Part shown: positions 40,863 to 48,787 of the stretch, in pieces
How the letters are laid out: every line of letters starts with the position of its first letter
How positions within the stretch are numbered: the stretch's first letter is position 1
Origin: a virus
DNA: 64,000 nt
Virus record (IMG/VR): IMGVR_UViG_3300047445_000186
Span: 1 to 64,000 of that record
Strand: one strand, 5' to 3'
The notes under the pieces: generated by a model
Told to the model about the DNA's origin: nothing
The model's input: only the letters and a program-made list of their open reading frames with translations
Database searches by the model: none
Translations under genes and position numbers: made by a program

Positions 40863-40898
40863 GTGAAGTGTAAATAGGGGATGGCCCCTACACTTCAC
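40863..40898 (+). promoter_or_regulatory. Start-codon hairpin with embedded late promoter
   Basis: GTGAAGTGTA (40863-40872) pairs with TACACTTCAC (40889-40898), and GGGG (40877-40880) with CCCC (40885-40888), leaving the tetraloop ATGG, which is the start codon. The bulge AATA and the left arm contain the late core TAAATA (40871-40876). A late transcript would begin at or next to the A of the ATG. Confidence 0.7.
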
Positions 40899-41450
40899 TT
40901 CATTCACGGTTTCAATTCGAGCCACTACTCATTCGCCTACCTGGCGAAGGAGCTTGGTGCCGTCTCGAATATCGACTACAAGTCATACCAGCCGTTGGAG
41001 AAGTCGGTTCTCGACGTAGGTCTCCATCTCCCTCACAAAGAACCGGTCATCCTGATCGGGCACTCCCTTGGTGGAGTCCTTGCGATGATGCTTGCTCTGA
41101 AGGGTCAGCATAACGTCCAAGGTGTCGTCACGATCAGCTCTCCACTTGGTGGATCAAAGGCTGCATCGCTCACTCGGTGGTTCATGAACCTGCCGATCCT
41201 GAATGACATCACTCCATCTTCGGATGCAATGAAGCTTTTCAAGTCGAAGCCAGCACCATGCTCTGTGCTTTCGATCATCAGCACTGGCGGTCATCTCCCC
41301 GCCGCAGGCGAAGCGAACGACTCGATCGTTTCCGTTCAGAGCCAATCAGCTCTGAAGTACGCCCAGAAAGTGGAGATCCCAGCGAATCACTTCGAGATCC
41401 TGATGCATGATCAGACGATCGAAGCTGTACGCGCGTTCACTCAAACATAA
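40881..41450 (+). CDS. Alpha/beta-hydrolase (lipase/esterase-like)
   Basis: A 189-residue small hydrolase. FIHGF near the N-terminus forms the oxyanion region (residues 7-11), the nucleophile elbow is GHSLGG (S62), and a catalytic Asp (D147 in ANDSIV) and His (H170 in ANHFEI) complete the triad. The family includes esterases, lipases and acyltransferases; the substrate is unknown. Presence between gp16 and gp17 under a late promoter is unexpected: it might help lysis, act on the outer membrane or modify virion protein. Its start codon sits in the loop of a 14-bp hairpin. Confidence 0.8.
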   Translation: MAPTLHFIHGFNSSHYSFAYLAKELGAVSNIDYKSYQPLEKSVLDVGLHLPHKEPVILIGHSLGGVLAMMLALKGQHNVQGVVTISSPLGGSKAASLTRWFMNLPILNDITPSSDAMKLFKSKPAPCSVLSIISTGGHLPAAGEANDSIVSVQSQSALKYAQKVEIPANHFEILMHDQTIEAVRAFTQT

Positions 41451-41453
41451 TCT

Positions 41454-42197
41454 ATGCTATCAAAAGAACAGATTGCGGAGCTTCATCGCTGCGCAACAGA
41501 CCCCCTGCACTTCATTGAGCAGTACATCAAGATTGAACACCCATCCCTTGGTGCTGTTCCATTTGAGCTGTACGAGTACCAGCGCGATTACATCCGTGAG
41601 ATTCACACGGGGAACGTGATCGCTGCATTCGGCCGTCAGATGGGTAAGACCTCGCTGACATGTGCGTACGCGCTCTGGCACTCGATCTTCAATCCAAATC
41701 AGAACATTCTGTTTGTCTCGCAGAAGGTCGTGATCGCGCAAGAGATCATGAGCAAGATTCACTTCATGCGCTCGCATCTCGCATGGATCAGCGATCTTGT
41801 TCGCGCGAACAAGAATGAGCTCCAGTTTGACAACGGTTCGAGGATCATGTCTGTAGTTGGAAATAGAAATACTGCTCGTGGAATGTCGCTGAACATGATC
41901 GTGCTTGATGAGCTTGCGTACTGGCCGGAAAAGCAAGTCACTGAGTGCCTTGAAACGATCGTGCCATGCTTGGTCTCAACGAACGCGAAGATCGTGATCC
42001 CATCGACTCCAGGTCCAAATGGCAATCAGTTCATCGAGCTGTTCAAGCTTGGCGAAGCAGGACCACTGAAGCTCAAGCCTATCAGATACTCGTACGAGCT
42101 GCACCCACATCGTGGCGCTGAGTGGATGCAAAATCAGCGCGCTATGCTTGGCTCAATTCGATTTGAGCAGGAATATGGAGCCATCGTAAATGGCTAA
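41454..42197 (+). CDS. ATPase-only paralogue of terminase large subunit
   Basis: A 247-residue protein homologous to the N-terminal ATPase half of gp17, encoded just upstream of full gp17. It has Walker A GRQMGKTS (60-67), Walker B MIVLDE (148-153) and the coupling motif PSTP (183-186), and begins ELHRCATDPLHFIEQYIKI, parallel to gp17. It stops at RFEQEYGAIVNG, the point where gp17 passes into its nuclease domain, so it is a clean single domain. It could be a packaging-motor cofactor or a split remnant. It overlaps gp17 by 8 bases. Confidence 0.8.
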   Translation: MLSKEQIAELHRCATDPLHFIEQYIKIEHPSLGAVPFELYEYQRDYIREIHTGNVIAAFGRQMGKTSLTCAYALWHSIFNPNQNILFVSQKVVIAQEIMSKIHFMRSHLAWISDLVRANKNELQFDNGSRIMSVVGNRNTARGMSLNMIVLDELAYWPEKQVTECLETIVPCLVSTNAKIVIPSTPGPNGNQFIELFKLGEAGPLKLKPIRYSYELHPHRGAEWMQNQRAMLGSIRFEQEYGAIVNG

Positions 42198-43722
42198 GAA
42201 TCCGAATCTGAAGCGAGCTCACGAAACCAGTGAGTTCCTGCCAGAGAACGTCCTTGAGCTTTCACGCTGCATGGCCGATCCGATTTACTTCATGACGCAC
42301 TTCGTGAAGGTCACTCACCCTACCAAGGGTTCTGTGCCGTTCATCTTGTACGACTACCAGAAGGAAATGGTCCTTGCTATTCATGAGAACAAGGACACGA
42401 TTTTGCTTTGCTCGCGTCAGATGGGTAAAACCACTGTTGCGGCTATGTACATCCTGTGGTACGCTCTGTTCAACAAGGACAAGCGATGCGTGATTGCATC
42501 GAAGGCGATGGCGCACGCGGTTGAAATTCAATCTCGCGTTAAGTTCGCGTACGAAGAGCTGCCGCACTGGCTGAAAGCTGGTTGTAAGTTCTACAACCGT
42601 ACCTCGATCGAATTCGACAACGGTTCGAAGATCATCTGTGAAGCTACGTCTGAAAAGACTGGTCGCGGTTCCTCGCCATCGATCATTTTTCTTGACGAAA
42701 TCGCGTTCATCTCGCGCCGCATCCAAGAAGAAATGTGGGCATCGCTCACGCCCGCTCTGTCCACTGGTGGTAAGTTCATTATCACCTCGACTCCGAACGG
42801 TGACGGTGACTTGTTCGCTACGCTCTGGCGTGGCGCAAAGTCTGGCATGAACAACTTCAAACCACTCGAGTTCTTGTGGTGGCGCCACCCTGATCGTGAT
42901 CAGTCGTACTACGACGAAATGAAGGGTAAGCTCGGTCCCGTGAAGGCAAAGCAGGAATTGGATTGTGAGTTCCTGTCGTCTGATGCTCTGCTTGTGAGCT
43001 CACTCCGCCTTGCGCAGTTGAAGTGGGAAGTGCCGATCTTCCAAACGCTTGGTATCAACTTCTGGATTCCAGAGGAAGAGATTGGTGGGCGGAACAAGAC
43101 GTACTTGGTCTCCATGGATCCTGCAACAGGCTCTGGGAATGACTACTCGACGATCGAAGTGTTCGACTTCCCAGGGCTGAATCAAATCGCCGAGTTCAGA
43201 TCGAATGAGATCAACATCCCGTTGATGTACGGTAAGCTGATGTGGCTTCTCAGAAAACTCGCGCAACCGGTGAACGGTGGTCGAGCCGAAATTCTGTGGA
43301 CGTTCGAACGGAACGGTATTGGTGAAGCGGTCTCTGCGTTGTACTACAACGACGATAAGCAGGTCGAAGAAGCTGAGCTCGTGAACGATCACCCACTGAA
43401 GTTCGGTGTGTTCACGACCGGTAAGCAGAAGATTCTGTCTTGCTTGCAACTCAAGAGTCTGATCGAGAAGATCAACGGCGGCTTGAACGTGAAGTCTGAG
43501 CACCTCGTGTTCGAGCTGAAGAACTTCGTCTCGAAGGGTCAGAGTTACGAAGCGAAGACTGGTTCGACTGATGACTGCGTGATGGCAACAGTCGGTATCA
43601 TGCGTCTGCTGAAGCGTCTCTCTGAGTACAACGACGGCGCATTCAAGGTCGTGAACGAGTACGTTGACCCAGAAGCAGCGATCGACGAGAACAACGACTA
43701 CGTTCCGTTCGCGATCATGTGA
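42190..43722 (+). CDS. gp17: Terminase large subunit gp17
   Basis: The 510-residue packaging motor (T4 gp17 is 610). ATPase domain: Walker A SRQMGKTT (75-82), Walker B IIFLDE and coupling TSTP. Nuclease (RNase H-fold) domain: MDPATGSGNDYSTIEVF with the catalytic Asp, EILWTFERNG and a late acidic site in TGSTDDCVMA. It pumps DNA into the prohead through gp20 and cuts headful units. Walker residues are intact. Confidence 0.93.
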   Translation: MAKNPNLKRAHETSEFLPENVLELSRCMADPIYFMTHFVKVTHPTKGSVPFILYDYQKEMVLAIHENKDTILLCSRQMGKTTVAAMYILWYALFNKDKRCVIASKAMAHAVEIQSRVKFAYEELPHWLKAGCKFYNRTSIEFDNGSKIICEATSEKTGRGSSPSIIFLDEIAFISRRIQEEMWASLTPALSTGGKFIITSTPNGDGDLFATLWRGAKSGMNNFKPLEFLWWRHPDRDQSYYDEMKGKLGPVKAKQELDCEFLSSDALLVSSLRLAQLKWEVPIFQTLGINFWIPEEEIGGRNKTYLVSMDPATGSGNDYSTIEVFDFPGLNQIAEFRSNEINIPLMYGKLMWLLRKLAQPVNGGRAEILWTFERNGIGEAVSALYYNDDKQVEEAELVNDHPLKFGVFTTGKQKILSCLQLKSLIEKINGGLNVKSEHLVFELKNFVSKGQSYEAKTGSTDDCVMATVGIMRLLKRLSEYNDGAFKVVNEYVDPEAAIDENNDYVPFAIM

Positions 43723-43731
43723 TCCTGAAAA

Positions 43732-43766
43732 CCCAGGTTCCTTCCCTGGAGCCTGGGTGGTACAAT
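43732..43766 (+). promoter_or_regulatory. Hairpin and TACAAT promoter, likely leaderless start
   Basis: ACCCAGG (43732-43738) pairs with CCTGGGT (43752-43758), without a T-tract. TACAAT (43761-43766) follows and ends 7 bases before the ATG at 43774, with no Shine-Dalgarno. Confidence 0.55.
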
Positions 43767-43773
43767 CACGTCT

Positions 43774-44049
43774 ATGATTGCACCTGACTTGGCGAACGCC
43801 ACATTCGAAGCGCTCGCCGCCCTGTTCATCCTTAATCACTGCCGCGCAGTGTGGGGCTCGAAGCAGGCGCACGGCATTTCCATTCTGAGCACAATGTTCT
43901 TCGCGTCTTGGGGCGTGTGGAACATCTGGTACTATCCGCATCTCGGCCAGTGGTTGAGCTTCTACGCCGGCATTCTCGTCACATTCGCGAATCTGTTCTG
44001 GATCTATTCGATCTGGCTCATTCGCCGTAAGTACCCGTTGGAGGCCTGA
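43774..44049 (+). CDS. Small membrane protein with three transmembrane segments
   Basis: A 91-residue protein with hydrophobic segments at about 10-26, 34-54 and 60-83 and the motif SWGVWNIWYYPHLGQW between segments 2 and 3. Similar small membrane proteins occur widely in phages, with a layout reminiscent of SemiSWEET/PQ-loop transporters. Transport or holin function cannot be decided. It is first in a long early operon of overlapping genes reaching 46504. Confidence 0.7.
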   Translation: MIAPDLANATFEALAALFILNHCRAVWGSKQAHGISILSTMFFASWGVWNIWYYPHLGQWLSFYAGILVTFANLFWIYSIWLIRRKYPLEA

Positions 44050-44339
44050 TGCCAGTCATCTCCGACACGATCGCGGCGCACGGCGCAAAGCTGCCAGATG
44101 GTTCCACGACACACGATGCCGCCGTGTACTACGCTGGGTGGGAAGAGATTCAGGACAAGCTCACCTTGCTGTTCGGCGCAAAGTGCTGGACTGATGGGAT
44201 GTTCAGCGGAATGTACTTTCAGTCACCAAAAGAGTTCGTGTTCCAAGAAGGAAACGTCGGCGAAACCGAGTACAGCTACAAACCAGGATTCAGAATGTCA
44301 CTATGGGCAGGTCTGCGTCTTCTAGGATACCCAATATGA
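44049..44339 (+). CDS. Hypothetical protein
   Basis: A 96-residue protein of mixed composition (MPVISDTIAAHGAKLPDG...), overlapping its neighbours by 1-4 bases. Not recognised. Confidence 0.6.
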   Translation: MPVISDTIAAHGAKLPDGSTTHDAAVYYAGWEEIQDKLTLLFGAKCWTDGMFSGMYFQSPKEFVFQEGNVGETEYSYKPGFRMSLWAGLRLLGYPI

Positions 44340-44608
44340 GCATCGTTGTTTTCTATTTGCGACCAGACCCGATCGTTGAGGGTTGGTTGCCGCGCCACGA
44401 GGCATTCGAGTCCAGCGAGTTCGGCGAAGCAATGCGCCGCATTCAAGAGCTGCGCGACAAGGGATACCAGCACGTCGTGATGTCGTCCCAGTTCGATGGC
44501 GCGGTCGGAAAGCCAGGAGTCGATGCTGTCGAGAACGGCAAGACTCCAGACGGTCACGACTACGAGTGGACGAAGAAGCACCGCGGTGCTGGGCCGGAGT
44601 CGTCATGA
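44336..44608 (+). CDS. Hypothetical protein
   Basis: A 90-residue protein (MSIVVFYLRPDPIVEGW...) starting in an ATGA overlap with the preceding gene. It has an alpha/beta pattern but no assignable motif. Confidence 0.6.
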   Translation: MSIVVFYLRPDPIVEGWLPRHEAFESSEFGEAMRRIQELRDKGYQHVVMSSQFDGAVGKPGVDAVENGKTPDGHDYEWTKKHRGAGPESS

Positions 44609-44871
44609 TCGTCTGCGTCGTGATTTCATCTGCACTCTGCGGCAGGCCGTACGGCGTCGTGATGATCGACAAGAAATACCCGACCTGTTATGACGTAATG
44701 GATGGCGTCACGGCGTGGCTTGAAGAGCATATGTCAGCGAAGGACATTACGTTCAAGCAAGGTTATTACGGCAAGGACAGCTCCGAAGTCACATGCACAC
44801 TCGGTGGTGCTGCTCCGTACACTGCTACTTTCAAGAATACCAGCATTGAAAATTGCACGAGAATCACATGA
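44605..44871 (+). CDS. Hypothetical protein with hydrophobic N-terminus
   Basis: An 88-residue protein whose first 13 residues (MIVCVVISSALCG) are hydrophobic, perhaps a weak signal peptide, followed by paired cysteines. Starts in an ATGA overlap. Unknown. Confidence 0.55.
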   Translation: MIVCVVISSALCGRPYGVVMIDKKYPTCYDVMDGVTAWLEEHMSAKDITFKQGYYGKDSSEVTCTLGGAAPYTATFKNTSIENCTRIT

Positions 44872-45098
44872 CTGAAGACACTTGGGAAGCGACCCTTGAA
44901 GACCTTGCCGATCTGCGTGTCGAGATCAACGCAGTGCAGCATCAGTTTCCTGGCAAGGAGGATCGGGATAATCTTGAAGCAGCTTTGAAGCCGCTCCGCA
45001 AGCGGGGCGTTAAGATTCATGAACGGCGGATTGCGCTGAATGTGAAAGAGCTTCGGTTCACAAAGCGCGCCGCCGAACTTTTGGAGATCTTTGAATGA
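44868..45098 (+). CDS. Hypothetical protein
   Basis: A 76-residue charged, helical protein (MTEDTWEATLEDLADLRVE...), start chosen at the ATGA overlap. Unknown. Confidence 0.55.
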   Translation: MTEDTWEATLEDLADLRVEINAVQHQFPGKEDRDNLEAALKPLRKRGVKIHERRIALNVKELRFTKRAAELLEIFE

Positions 45099-45304
45099 TC
45101 GAATGTGGACGTCCAGTATCCGTTCCAGGCTCAACGCCTGACTACGAGGCCGCGCTGCCAGAGCCGACGCAAGAGCTTTGCGGTGAGTACGGCGTGTACG
45201 CCCGGGTTGGCAATCTGATCTACCGCGGAACCTACAACGCGTTTGGCCGCGATCACCACAACACCGGTGGGCATGGTTCCTGGGCATGGGTGGCGCACGC
45301 ATGA
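45095..45304 (+). CDS. Hypothetical protein
   Basis: A 69-residue protein ending in a Gly/His-rich GRDHHNTGGHGSWAW stretch, which might bind metal. Coupled by ATGA overlaps. Unknown. Confidence 0.55.
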   Translation: MIECGRPVSVPGSTPDYEAALPEPTQELCGEYGVYARVGNLIYRGTYNAFGRDHHNTGGHGSWAWVAHA

Positions 45305-45648
45305 ATGAACGAGGCAAGATCAGGCGCTTCAAAGCACAGTTGATCAAGATCTCCGAGGCATTCAATTGTCCAGGTCTGCACATCAGCGAACACGTTGCCG
45401 AGCGAATCTTCGAGCGCCACATGGCCCGCGACATTCCGTTCATCGCCGCGATCGCGAAGAATTTCTACGAGAACGTGTTCACACAGACAACTTACTGCGA
45501 ACGTTCTTACAAGGTCGGGTTCCGCGGGCTGTTCGTTTGTTTTAGAGTTACGGTAGGCGCCGTTTCTGGCGAACGCCGAGCAGTCCTGACCACGACCTAC
45601 GAAGGTGAGCAGGATTACTTCACCGACGAAACCATCATCTTGAAATGA
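45301..45648 (+). CDS. Hypothetical basic protein
   Basis: A 115-residue protein (MNERGKIRRFKAQLIKISEA...) with an N-terminal helix and a C-terminal beta meander (VGFRGLFVCFRVTVG). The shape resembles small RelE- or BrnT-like folds, but no active-site pattern is clear. ATGA overlaps on both sides. Confidence 0.55.
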   Translation: MNERGKIRRFKAQLIKISEAFNCPGLHISEHVAERIFERHMARDIPFIAAIAKNFYENVFTQTTYCERSYKVGFRGLFVCFRVTVGAVSGERRAVLTTTYEGEQDYFTDETIILK

Positions 45649-46136
45649 ACATGAAACTCAAACTCTCCCTCCTCGCTCTGGCCGTTCTCTCGCTCTCCGC
45701 CTGCAATCACGACGCTGCGCCAGTCTCGTACCAGCAACCGCAACAGCAGTACGCTCCCCAACAAGCGCCCGTGGTCGTTCAACAAGACAGCGGCATGAGC
45801 GCTGGAACCGCAGCCGCAGTCGGCCTCGCCGCTGGCGCCGTGGGTGGATACCTGCTCGGCAATCGGAACACGCCTCAGCCTTCCCAAGTTCAACAACCTA
45901 CAACCGTGATCAACAAGACCGTCGTGAACAAGACGTACGTACAACAAGCCCCCACCGCTCCCGTGACCGCGCCCGTCGCGCCAGCCAAGCCTGCAGTCGT
46001 GACTGCTGTGACGCAGCCAACTCTGCCGAAGTACACGGCCGCCGTTCCTGCTGTGCCGGTGAAGAGCACTGGCACGAGCTTCGCGCAGAAGCCCGCGAGC
46101 TACGGCACGACCACGACCACGTTCAAGCGGAAATGA
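45645..46136 (+). CDS. Phage lipoprotein with glycine-zipper segment
   Basis: A 163-residue protein with a lipoprotein signal peptide: hydrophobic stretch (5-16) and lipobox LSAC with C20 as the lipidation site. The mature part is Gln/Pro/Ala-rich, with a glycine-zipper helix GTAAAVGLAAGAVGGYLLG (about 54-72) and low-complexity Thr/Pro/Ala. Exported to the inner or outer membrane of a Gram-negative host. Superinfection exclusion or an Rz1-like lysis function are options; no spanin partner is evident. A second in-frame ATG lies 6 bases after the first. Confidence 0.75.
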   Translation: MNMKLKLSLLALAVLSLSACNHDAAPVSYQQPQQQYAPQQAPVVVQQDSGMSAGTAAAVGLAAGAVGGYLLGNRNTPQPSQVQQPTTVINKTVVNKTYVQQAPTAPVTAPVAPAKPAVVTAVTQPTLPKYTAAVPAVPVKSTGTSFAQKPASYGTTTTTFKRK

Positions 46137-46504
46137 GCGAACGCGACGCCTTCTGGCAGGGCGTCTTTGACGGTCAAACTCTGGCGAACTGCCATGGGTC
46201 TGACCGTCATGGCGTTGGGTACGGGAACCCATGTCAAACCTGCACGAACAGCTACATCAAGATGATGACGCACACGCCTGATCAGGGCCCATGGTCCGTG
46301 TACGAGCATAACGGCCAGTTCTCGATCGAGTCGCAAGATTTTCGTCATGACGTTCTGCTCCGCGTGACCGGTGATTTCTTCGATGACACCGTTCGACGCG
46401 AGTACGCGCAGCATATCGTCGAGATCTTGAATGCGGCTCCGCAGACACTGCCGCTCTGGTGGATCCCACATCAGTTCAAGCAGCTTCGTTTGTTCGAAGA
46501 ATGA
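46133..46504 (+). CDS. Hypothetical protein
   Basis: A 123-residue protein with a cysteine/histidine-containing N-terminal part (C20, H21, H26, CQTC at about 34-37), possibly metal-binding. Last gene of the operon that begins at 43774. Unknown. Confidence 0.6.
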   Translation: MSERDAFWQGVFDGQTLANCHGSDRHGVGYGNPCQTCTNSYIKMMTHTPDQGPWSVYEHNGQFSIESQDFRHDVLLRVTGDFFDDTVRREYAQHIVEILNAAPQTLPLWWIPHQFKQLRLFEE

Positions 46505-46507
46505 AGT

Positions 46508-46558
46508 TGTAACGGCCGCCGATACTGTTACACATTCACCCGCAGGATGTAGTACAAT
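46508..46558 (+). promoter_or_regulatory. TGTAAC/GTTACA inverted repeat and TACAAT promoter
   Basis: TGTAAC (46508-46513) and GTTACA (46527-46532) are inverted with a 13-base spacer. TACAAT (46553-46558) lies 33 bases upstream of the next ATG, which has a CGAGGTGATG ribosome site. Confidence 0.5.
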
Positions 46559-46590
46559 CACTCATCGACAACGAAACGAGGTGATGCAAG

Positions 46591-47043
46591 ATGTTCTACG
46601 TTCTGTTTCTCAAAGGTGAAGTGGTTGCAGTCACGGCCGAATCCCCGTACACCGGCACCCCCGCTCTGAAGAAGTTCGACGGCATCGAATACGACGCAGC
46701 CCAGAGCCGCTGGGACTGGGAGAGCCTGGAGGAAGTCGAGAACCTCGCCGCAAAGCTGACCGAGATCACCGGCAAGCTCCACATGGGCGAAGACAGCGGC
46801 CCGAACGTTTCGCCTCGCTTCGACATCTTCTGCCCGCCGGCTGTCGGCGACAAGGTCTCGTACGCCTTCAACGGCGACTACCACCCCGATGGTGAGATCG
46901 TCCGAATCACCCCGAGCTGGATGGTGATCACCTCCACTGGCAGCAAGTACAACCGCAAGAAGAACTCCGGCACCTGGAAGAAGGTCGGCGGAACCTGGTC
47001 GCTCGTGAGCGGTCACATCAGTCGCCAAAACCCCGAAGTCTGA
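46591..47043 (+). CDS. Hypothetical early protein
   Basis: A 150-residue protein with an SH3-like C-terminal half (AVGDKVSYAFNGDYHPDGEI, then TPSWMVITSTGSKY). Proline codons are CCC/CCG, never CCA in the stretches inspected, unlike the late genes. Function unknown. Confidence 0.65.
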   Translation: MFYVLFLKGEVVAVTAESPYTGTPALKKFDGIEYDAAQSRWDWESLEEVENLAAKLTEITGKLHMGEDSGPNVSPRFDIFCPPAVGDKVSYAFNGDYHPDGEIVRITPSWMVITSTGSKYNRKKNSGTWKKVGGTWSLVSGHISRQNPEV

Positions 47044-47045
47044 GA

Positions 47046-47051
47046 TAGAAT
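47046..47051 (+). promoter_or_regulatory. TAGAAT -10-like element
   Basis: GAGATAGAATCAAG follows the preceding stop directly and lies 33 bases before the next ATG, which has an ACTGGAGC ribosome site. Confidence 0.4.
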
Positions 47052-47084
47052 CAAGAATCAACAACCTCGAAAACTGGAGCACTC

Positions 47085-47267
47085 ATGTCGAACAACTTCA
47101 ACCCGTACGCCCCGTTCAACAACACGCCCGAGCACAAGAACCGCCTCGAGAAGATCGCCAATCGCCCTTCGCAACGCCAGCGCGATCTGCTCAAGCCGGG
47201 CCGAGTCACGATCATTGACTATGGCACCTCCGGCGAAGGTCCCCGCGTCGCAGTGAAGGCGAAGTAA
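47085..47267 (+). CDS. Hypothetical small basic protein
   Basis: A 60-residue basic protein (MSNNFNPYAPFNNTPEHKNR...), rich in Asn and Arg. Its stop overlaps the next start. Unknown. Confidence 0.6.
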   Translation: MSNNFNPYAPFNNTPEHKNRLEKIANRPSQRQRDLLKPGRVTIIDYGTSGEGPRVAVKAK

Positions 47268-47551
47268 TGAACTTCGTCGACATCTCGGTGAAGGACTTCA
47301 GTGGGAACTTCACGCACAAGGCGAAAGCCTTCGACGTGAAGACCCAAATCCTGCTGAAGACCCCGGCCTGGAGCTTGACGACCGTGCGCCTGCTCGGAAC
47401 GACCGATGCGATCACGCAGTTCCTGCGCACGCTCCCAACGTTCACTGAAGCTCTCGTGCAGATGCACGTCGGCGCTGCAAAGACCCTGACCGAGGATTCG
47501 ATCTCGCCTGGCTGGAAGAATCGCTCGCTCGTCGAGAACAGGAGAAAATGA
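47267..47551 (+). CDS. Hypothetical protein
   Basis: A 94-residue protein (MNFVDISVKDFSGNFTHKAK...) of alpha/beta pattern, overlapping its neighbours by 1-4 bases. Unknown. Confidence 0.6.
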   Translation: MNFVDISVKDFSGNFTHKAKAFDVKTQILLKTPAWSLTTVRLLGTTDAITQFLRTLPTFTEALVQMHVGAAKTLTEDSISPGWKNRSLVENRRK

Positions 47552-47769
47552 TGGCAAAATACTGGTCGTCCGAACCGCCCTCGCGCTGCGATGCGTGTGA
47601 CACCCCGATCACGAACGTGTTCACCGACGGAAAGACCACGTACGGGCCGTGGGCTTGCATGTGCCCGAGCTGTGCGACCCTCGGCCCTGGCATCGGGAAG
47701 TGGGGTATGGGCCTCGGCCAAGAATACACGAAGCAGCCCGATGGCAAGTGGTTGAAGACGAAAGGTTGA
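47548..47769 (+). CDS. Hypothetical zinc-ribbon protein
   Basis: A 73-residue protein with two CxxC pairs, CDAC (14-17) and CMCPSC (37-42), forming a likely zinc ribbon, then a Gly/Lys-rich tail. Such small ribbons often bind nucleic acid or protein. Unknown role. Confidence 0.6.
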   Translation: MMAKYWSSEPPSRCDACDTPITNVFTDGKTTYGPWACMCPSCATLGPGIGKWGMGLGQEYTKQPDGKWLKTKG

Positions 47770-47771
47770 TC

Positions 47772-47939
47772 ATGACATTCCTCGCAATTCTCCTGGGGCT
47801 GATCGTTGGTGGACTGTTCGGCTGCCTGCTTGGTTGGGTGTGGGCGCATAACACCGTGCTGAACGAAGCCAAAAAGCTTGGACGCTTCTACGTCGGGCCC
47901 GACGTGGTCGAGTGCACCGTGCATGAAGGAGCTCGATGA
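47772..47939 (+). CDS. Small single-span membrane protein
   Basis: A 55-residue protein with one transmembrane segment (about residues 3-24, Gly/Leu-rich) and a charged C-terminal part. It starts 2 bases after the preceding stop and ends in an ATGA overlap. Unknown; inner-membrane localisation is likely. Confidence 0.55.
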   Translation: MTFLAILLGLIVGGLFGCLLGWVWAHNTVLNEAKKLGRFYVGPDVVECTVHEGAR

Positions 47940-48535
47940 TGGAGTACGAGTGCTACCTCCTCAATCCGGACATGGAGCTCTGCCACATGGGCGAGAAGCT
48001 CTTCGAGACGGATGATTTGGCCGAAGCCTGCTCGTTCGTGTACAACTGGTACCAAGAGAAGAACGTGGATGTTTGCGTCTGGCAACCACGCACCAGCGGG
48101 TATCGCGAGTACTACAAGGTCGGCGAATGGCCGCCCTCGGCCGCGGCTCCCAAGGATCAAGTGACCGCGCCAGAGCCCGTGGATGCGGATGATCAGATCA
48201 AGCTCGATCACCCGCGCGCGATGTGGGAAATCCTCGTGCCAACGGAAAAGCGCCAACAACCAGGCGCGTTCTATCGGACTCGGTACCATCGCGTGTGGGA
48301 CGCGAAAGTCCGTGAAATTACTGGTGGTCTCACGATCCTCACGCCTGCCAAGGGGCAGTGGGTCAGCCCGAAAGGCGAGACGTTCACTGAGCGCATGATC
48401 CCCGTGCGGATCGTCGCCACCGAACCACAGATCAGCGAGATCATCGATCACACGCTGGAATACTATGACCAACTGGCAGTGCTCTGCTACAAGGTCAGCG
48501 ATCACGTCATTATTCGTCACAAGTCGGAGGTTTGA
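47936..48535 (+). CDS. Hypothetical protein
   Basis: A 199-residue protein of two parts: an N-terminal domain (1-70; ETDDLAEACSFVYNWYQEK) and a C-terminal beta domain after a Pro/Ala-rich linker (about 72-85). No motif recognised. Confidence 0.6.
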   Translation: MMEYECYLLNPDMELCHMGEKLFETDDLAEACSFVYNWYQEKNVDVCVWQPRTSGYREYYKVGEWPPSAAAPKDQVTAPEPVDADDQIKLDHPRAMWEILVPTEKRQQPGAFYRTRYHRVWDAKVREITGGLTILTPAKGQWVSPKGETFTERMIPVRIVATEPQISEIIDHTLEYYDQLAVLCYKVSDHVIIRHKSEV

Positions 48536-48757
48536 ATGGCAGCTCAGTATGTGTTCATGGTGAAGGGCCGCGGCGAGTTCCCAGTGGACATGCTTCGTCG
48601 CGATCAGTGCTATCCGTACCGAACGGAAGATGCGCACGCCATTCTCGGCGATGCAACCACGAAGGAACGTGAAGGCGTGTTCGTCTCGCCCCGCCCTCCG
48701 AACATCGATCGTTGGGCAAGCTTCGGCTGGCAGGTTCAAAGGACCTGCACCGTCTAA
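48536..48757 (+). CDS. Hypothetical protein
   Basis: A 73-residue protein (MAAQYVFMVKGRGEFPVDML...), directly after the preceding stop and followed by a terminator. The sequence start AQYVFMVKGRGEFP recalls the beginning of bacterial EttA-type ABC proteins, but only for about a dozen residues. Unknown. Confidence 0.55.
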   Translation: MAAQYVFMVKGRGEFPVDMLRRDQCYPYRTEDAHAILGDATTKEREGVFVSPRPPNIDRWASFGWQVQRTCTV

Positions 48758-48787
48758 GAACCTGAATCAATTCCGCTGTCGCACTTT

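Noticed and set aside
48536-48580. AQYVFMVKGRGEFP resembling the start of ABC-F protein EttA
   Set aside because: The resemblance covers about a dozen residues and the protein has no ATPase motifs.
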